9,090 nucleotides of DNA from an uncultured Muribaculaceae bacterium. Its GTDB lineage: Bacteria; Bacteroidota; Bacteroidia; Bacteroidales; Muribaculaceae. A model generated the notes under the pieces. The model made no database searches. It saw nothing but the letters and a program-made list of their open reading frames with translations, and was not told the DNA's origin. Below, one piece after another: positions 7,312-9,090 of the stretch (position 1 is its first letter; every line of letters begins with the position of its first letter). The translations under genes were made by a program, and so were the position numbers. Where the stretch lies: positions 1-9,090 of the forward strand of contig CAJUAR010000088.1 in the NCBI GenBank assembly GCA_910584495.1, in the 5' to 3' direction.

Positions 7312-7342
7312 CAAAAGTAAACAAAAAACTCTGAGTGCCAAA
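7312..7342 (-). promoter_or_regulatory. Consensus Bacteroides promoter for the regulator gene, abutting its ATG
   Basis: The minus strand has TTTG at 7342-7339, a 19-bp spacer and TACTTTTG at 7319-7312, matching the Bacteroides -33/-7 pattern with standard spacing. Only four bases (7311-7308) separate the -7 box from the ATG at 7307-7305, so the predicted start site falls on or next to the A of the start codon. The transcript would be leaderless or nearly so. The rest of the divergent gap to the channel gene (7343-7411) shows no clear consensus promoter on the plus strand. Confidence 0.65.
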
Positions 7343-7411
7343 ATTTTTAATATGTGCACGAACAAAACAAGCCCCGGTATTGTCATAGTAATAAATATTC
7401 ATTAAGATGCT

Positions 7412-8911
7412 ATGACCCCTGCTTCGATTTTACTCGCAGTGCCGTCGGCCCTTCCGGCTACGGCCGAAGATATTCGTCGTTTTATCGGCGACCGTACGGG
7501 AGCGTCCTATGCCATTGCCCAGTGGATTATGAGGATTGTCAACTGGATTCTCGGCATTTTCGGCCTTGAACACAACCAGACAGTGGTAACTTTTTTCTAT
7601 GCCGTTGTTGTGCTCGGAGTGTCGTTGGCTGTTGGCTGGCTGGCGCAGTGGATAATTTTCAGAATTGTTAAAGAGATTGCCAAACGGTGGAGCAACGATG
7701 CTTATACATCTCTCACCGAAGTGAAGTTCTTCCACAAGATTTGCCGCATTATCCCGGCCTTGGTGTTTTTGATTTTGATTCAGTTCACGTTGTCGAACCA
7801 CAACGGACTTTCGTCGGTATTCACCAAGATTACCATTATATATATGGTTATAGTCACAGCTATTGCCGTTTCTGCTTTGATTTTTGCAATCTGGCAGCAC
7901 GTGGACCGTCGCGAGAACAAACGCAAGCTGCCCCTCAAGGGCTTGGCACAGCTGGCAAAGGGTATTATCTGGATTGTGGCCGTCATTATTGTGGTGGCTG
8001 TGCTTGTCGATAAGTCGCCGGGGGCTTTGCTTGCCGGGCTTGGAGCTTTCGCCGCCGTGCTTATGTTGGTGTTCAAAGATAGTATTTTAGGGCTTGTTGC
8101 CGGTGTGCAGCTGTCAGAAAACGACAGTCTGCATGTTGGCGACTGGATTGAGGCCGGTGGAGCCAACGGTACGGTGCAGGAAGTGTCGCTGACGGCTGTC
8201 AAAGTTCTCAACTGGGATAAGACCACAAGTACCCTCCCTCCATACAGCCTGATAAGCACAGGGTTCAAAAACTACCGCTCCATGCAGGAGAGCATGACAC
8301 GCCGCATCTGCCGTTGCTATATGATTGATGCCGACAGCGTGCTTCCCGCAAGCCCCGAGATGCTCGAACAGATACGCGCGGTGCCTTTTATGGATGCGTA
8401 TATCACAAAAAAACTGGAACAGAAAGCTGCCGGACGAGTTGCCGATGTTGATAATCCCGACGGACTTGTCGACGGCACCATCGATACCAATCTTGGCCTC
8501 TTCCGCGCATATATGAAGATGTGGCTCGATGCCAACCCTCATATTTCGCACTCCAGCGACTGCTTTGTGTCCACCTTGCCGCAGACAGCGGCCGGTATTC
8601 CCTTCCAGGTCTATTGTTTCACCGCCACATCGAAGTGGTTTGCTTACGAAGCTATTCAGGATACAATCTTTGAGCAACTTGCTGCAATGCTTCATTGCTT
8701 CCAGCTCTATACTTTCGAGAATCCTTCGGGACGCGACACCATCGTCGACGGTTATCTGAGCCCCGGCGGCGACATAGATAATGTCTATGGCGTGCCATAT
8801 CCTTTTTTTCAGTCGCCCGATGCACCTGACAGTCCGGCTTCGACGCGCAAAGGATCGAAGCAAATATTAAAAAATGCAGCATCGCCCTTCGCTGCAAAAT
8901 CCGACAGCTAA
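7412..8911 (+). CDS. MscS-family mechanosensitive ion channel, YbdG-like
   Basis: This 499-residue inner-membrane protein probably acts as a tension-gated channel releasing solutes on hypo-osmotic shock. Hydrophobic segments lie at about 57-86, 110-128, 138-161 and 179-199, followed by the pore-lining helix (about 203-231, SPGALLAGLGAFAAVLMLVF, then KDSILGLVAG). The MscS beta domain has VGDWIEAGGANGTVQEVSL (242-260), KVLNWDKTTSTLPPYSLIS (264-282) and FKNYRSM. This wording, and the later TNLGLFRAYMKMWLDANP (359-376) and GIPFQVYCFT (395-404), matches E. coli YbdG-type channels more than small MscS. After about residue 438 there is a tail of some 60 residues, Pro/Ser/Lys-rich at the end and probably disordered, beyond the usual YbdG end. 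The first ATG in frame (7412) is used; no Shine-Dalgarno sequence is visible. It diverges from the regulator and has no evident link to the PUL. Confidence 0.93.
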   Translation: MTPASILLAVPSALPATAEDIRRFIGDRTGASYAIAQWIMRIVNWILGIFGLEHNQTVVTFFYAVVVLGVSLAVGWLAQWIIFRIVKEIAKRWSNDAYTSLTEVKFFHKICRIIPALVFLILIQFTLSNHNGLSSVFTKITIIYMVIVTAIAVSALIFAIWQHVDRRENKRKLPLKGLAQLAKGIIWIVAVIIVVAVLVDKSPGALLAGLGAFAAVLMLVFKDSILGLVAGVQLSENDSLHVGDWIEAGGANGTVQEVSLTAVKVLNWDKTTSTLPPYSLISTGFKNYRSMQESMTRRICRCYMIDADSVLPASPEMLEQIRAVPFMDAYITKKLEQKAAGRVADVDNPDGLVDGTIDTNLGLFRAYMKMWLDANPHISHSSDCFVSTLPQTAAGIPFQVYCFTATSKWFAYEAIQDTIFEQLAAMLHCFQLYTFENPSGRDTIVDGYLSPGGDIDNVYGVPYPFFQSPDAPDSPASTRKGSKQILKNAASPFAAKSDS

Positions 8912-8932
8912 GAACGGAAGTTGGTTTTTTTT
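8901..8932 (+). terminator. Weak intrinsic terminator candidate after the channel gene
   Basis: CCGAC at 8901-8905 can pair with GTTGG at 8920-8924 (five pairs, one G-U) around a 14-nt loop. It is followed at once by eight T residues (8925-8932) and a second T-run at 8936-8942. The stem overlaps the stop codon at 8909-8911. The stem is short and the loop large, so the call rests mainly on the T-runs and the fact that a new promoter begins about 30 bp further on. Confidence 0.35.
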
Positions 8933-8962
8933 GGCTTTTTTTGAAAATTTTTTAGCACGAAG

Positions 8963-8993
8963 TTTGGAGATTCGGTTTTTATGTGTATTTTTG
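8963..8993 (+). promoter_or_regulatory. Consensus Bacteroides promoter for a gene beyond the right edge
   Basis: TTTG at 8963-8966, a 19-bp spacer and TATTTTTG at 8986-8993 match the Bacteroides -33/-7 pattern exactly, predicting a start near 8997-9000. The remaining 90 bases hold no long reading frame and would be a 5' leader of at least 90 nt. The leader contains a possible hairpin (AATGTC 9001-9006 with GACATT 9017-9022, 10-nt loop) and an 11-codon open frame, ATG 9002 to TAA 9037, neither of which I can support as functional. The downstream gene is not visible. Confidence 0.6.
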
Positions 8994-9090
8994 CCGATGT
9001 AATGTCTATTACAAATGACATTGTGACTAATCTTTAACCCTCAAATTCGCAGCCAATCCGTTTGCTCGAACCGATTTAATTGTTACGCGT

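Noticed and set aside
8114..8863. 249-codon minus-strand frame opposite the channel gene
   Set aside because: Antisense to the conserved MscS core and YbdG-like C-terminus; no family resemblance.
9002..9037. 11-codon frame in the right-hand leader as a leader peptide
   Set aside because: No run of regulatory codons and no ribosome-binding signal; too short to support without translation data.
1..9090. CRISPR arrays, tRNA/rRNA genes, insertion sequences or attachment sites
   Set aside because: None seen on reading both strands: no regular spacer-repeat units, no cloverleaf-like segments in the intergenic DNA, no transposase frames or terminal inverted repeats.

Overview
The window is a piece of a Bacteroidota chromosome, most likely order Bacteroidales. 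A gut lineage such as Muribaculaceae or Bacteroidaceae/Prevotellaceae is possible but cannot be settled from this sequence. The reasons are a SusC/SusD outer-membrane pair, a SusE/F-type surface lipoprotein, a SusR-like membrane regulator, lack of clear Shine-Dalgarno sequences, and two textbook Bacteroides-type promoters (TTTG, 19 bp, TAnnTTTG). Coding GC is moderate; the intergenic regions are AT-rich.

Layout. On the minus strand, reading right to left: a SusR-like/DUF6377 regulator (7307-5679); a 248-bp AT-rich spacer with candidate promoter and operator elements; susC-like TonB-dependent porin (5430-2431); susD-like lipoprotein (2409-667); and the first 220 codons of a SusE/SusF-like glycan-binding lipoprotein (661-1, running off the left edge). 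The susC-susD gap is 21 bp and the susD-susE gap is 5 bp, so these form one operon. On the plus strand, diverging from the regulator across 104 bp: a YbdG-like MscS mechanosensitive channel (7412-8911), then a weak terminator candidate, a strong consensus promoter (8963-8993) and the leader of a gene lying beyond the right edge.

How it works together. The minus-strand genes are the uptake and sensing core of a polysaccharide utilization locus (PUL). SusE-like and SusD-like lipoproteins capture glycan at the surface and deliver it to the SusC pore, which imports oligosaccharides with TonB energy. The regulator has an envelope-side helical-repeat sensor, one membrane helix and a cytoplasmic C-terminal helix-turn-helix, so it probably senses a breakdown product and activates the operon. 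No glycoside hydrolase lies in the window; if present, it is expected to the left of position 1. The substrate cannot be named; the SusR-like regulator and SusE/F repeats make an alpha-glucan a reasonable first guess only.

I found no wholly new multi-gene system. The points most worth a second look are: the regulator's near-perfect promoter abutting its start codon (predicted leaderless mRNA); the contrast with the susC upstream region, which has -7 matches but no good -33; palindromes and spaced CAAGG repeats in that spacer; and a SusE-like protein with no N-terminal Ig-like spacer domain.
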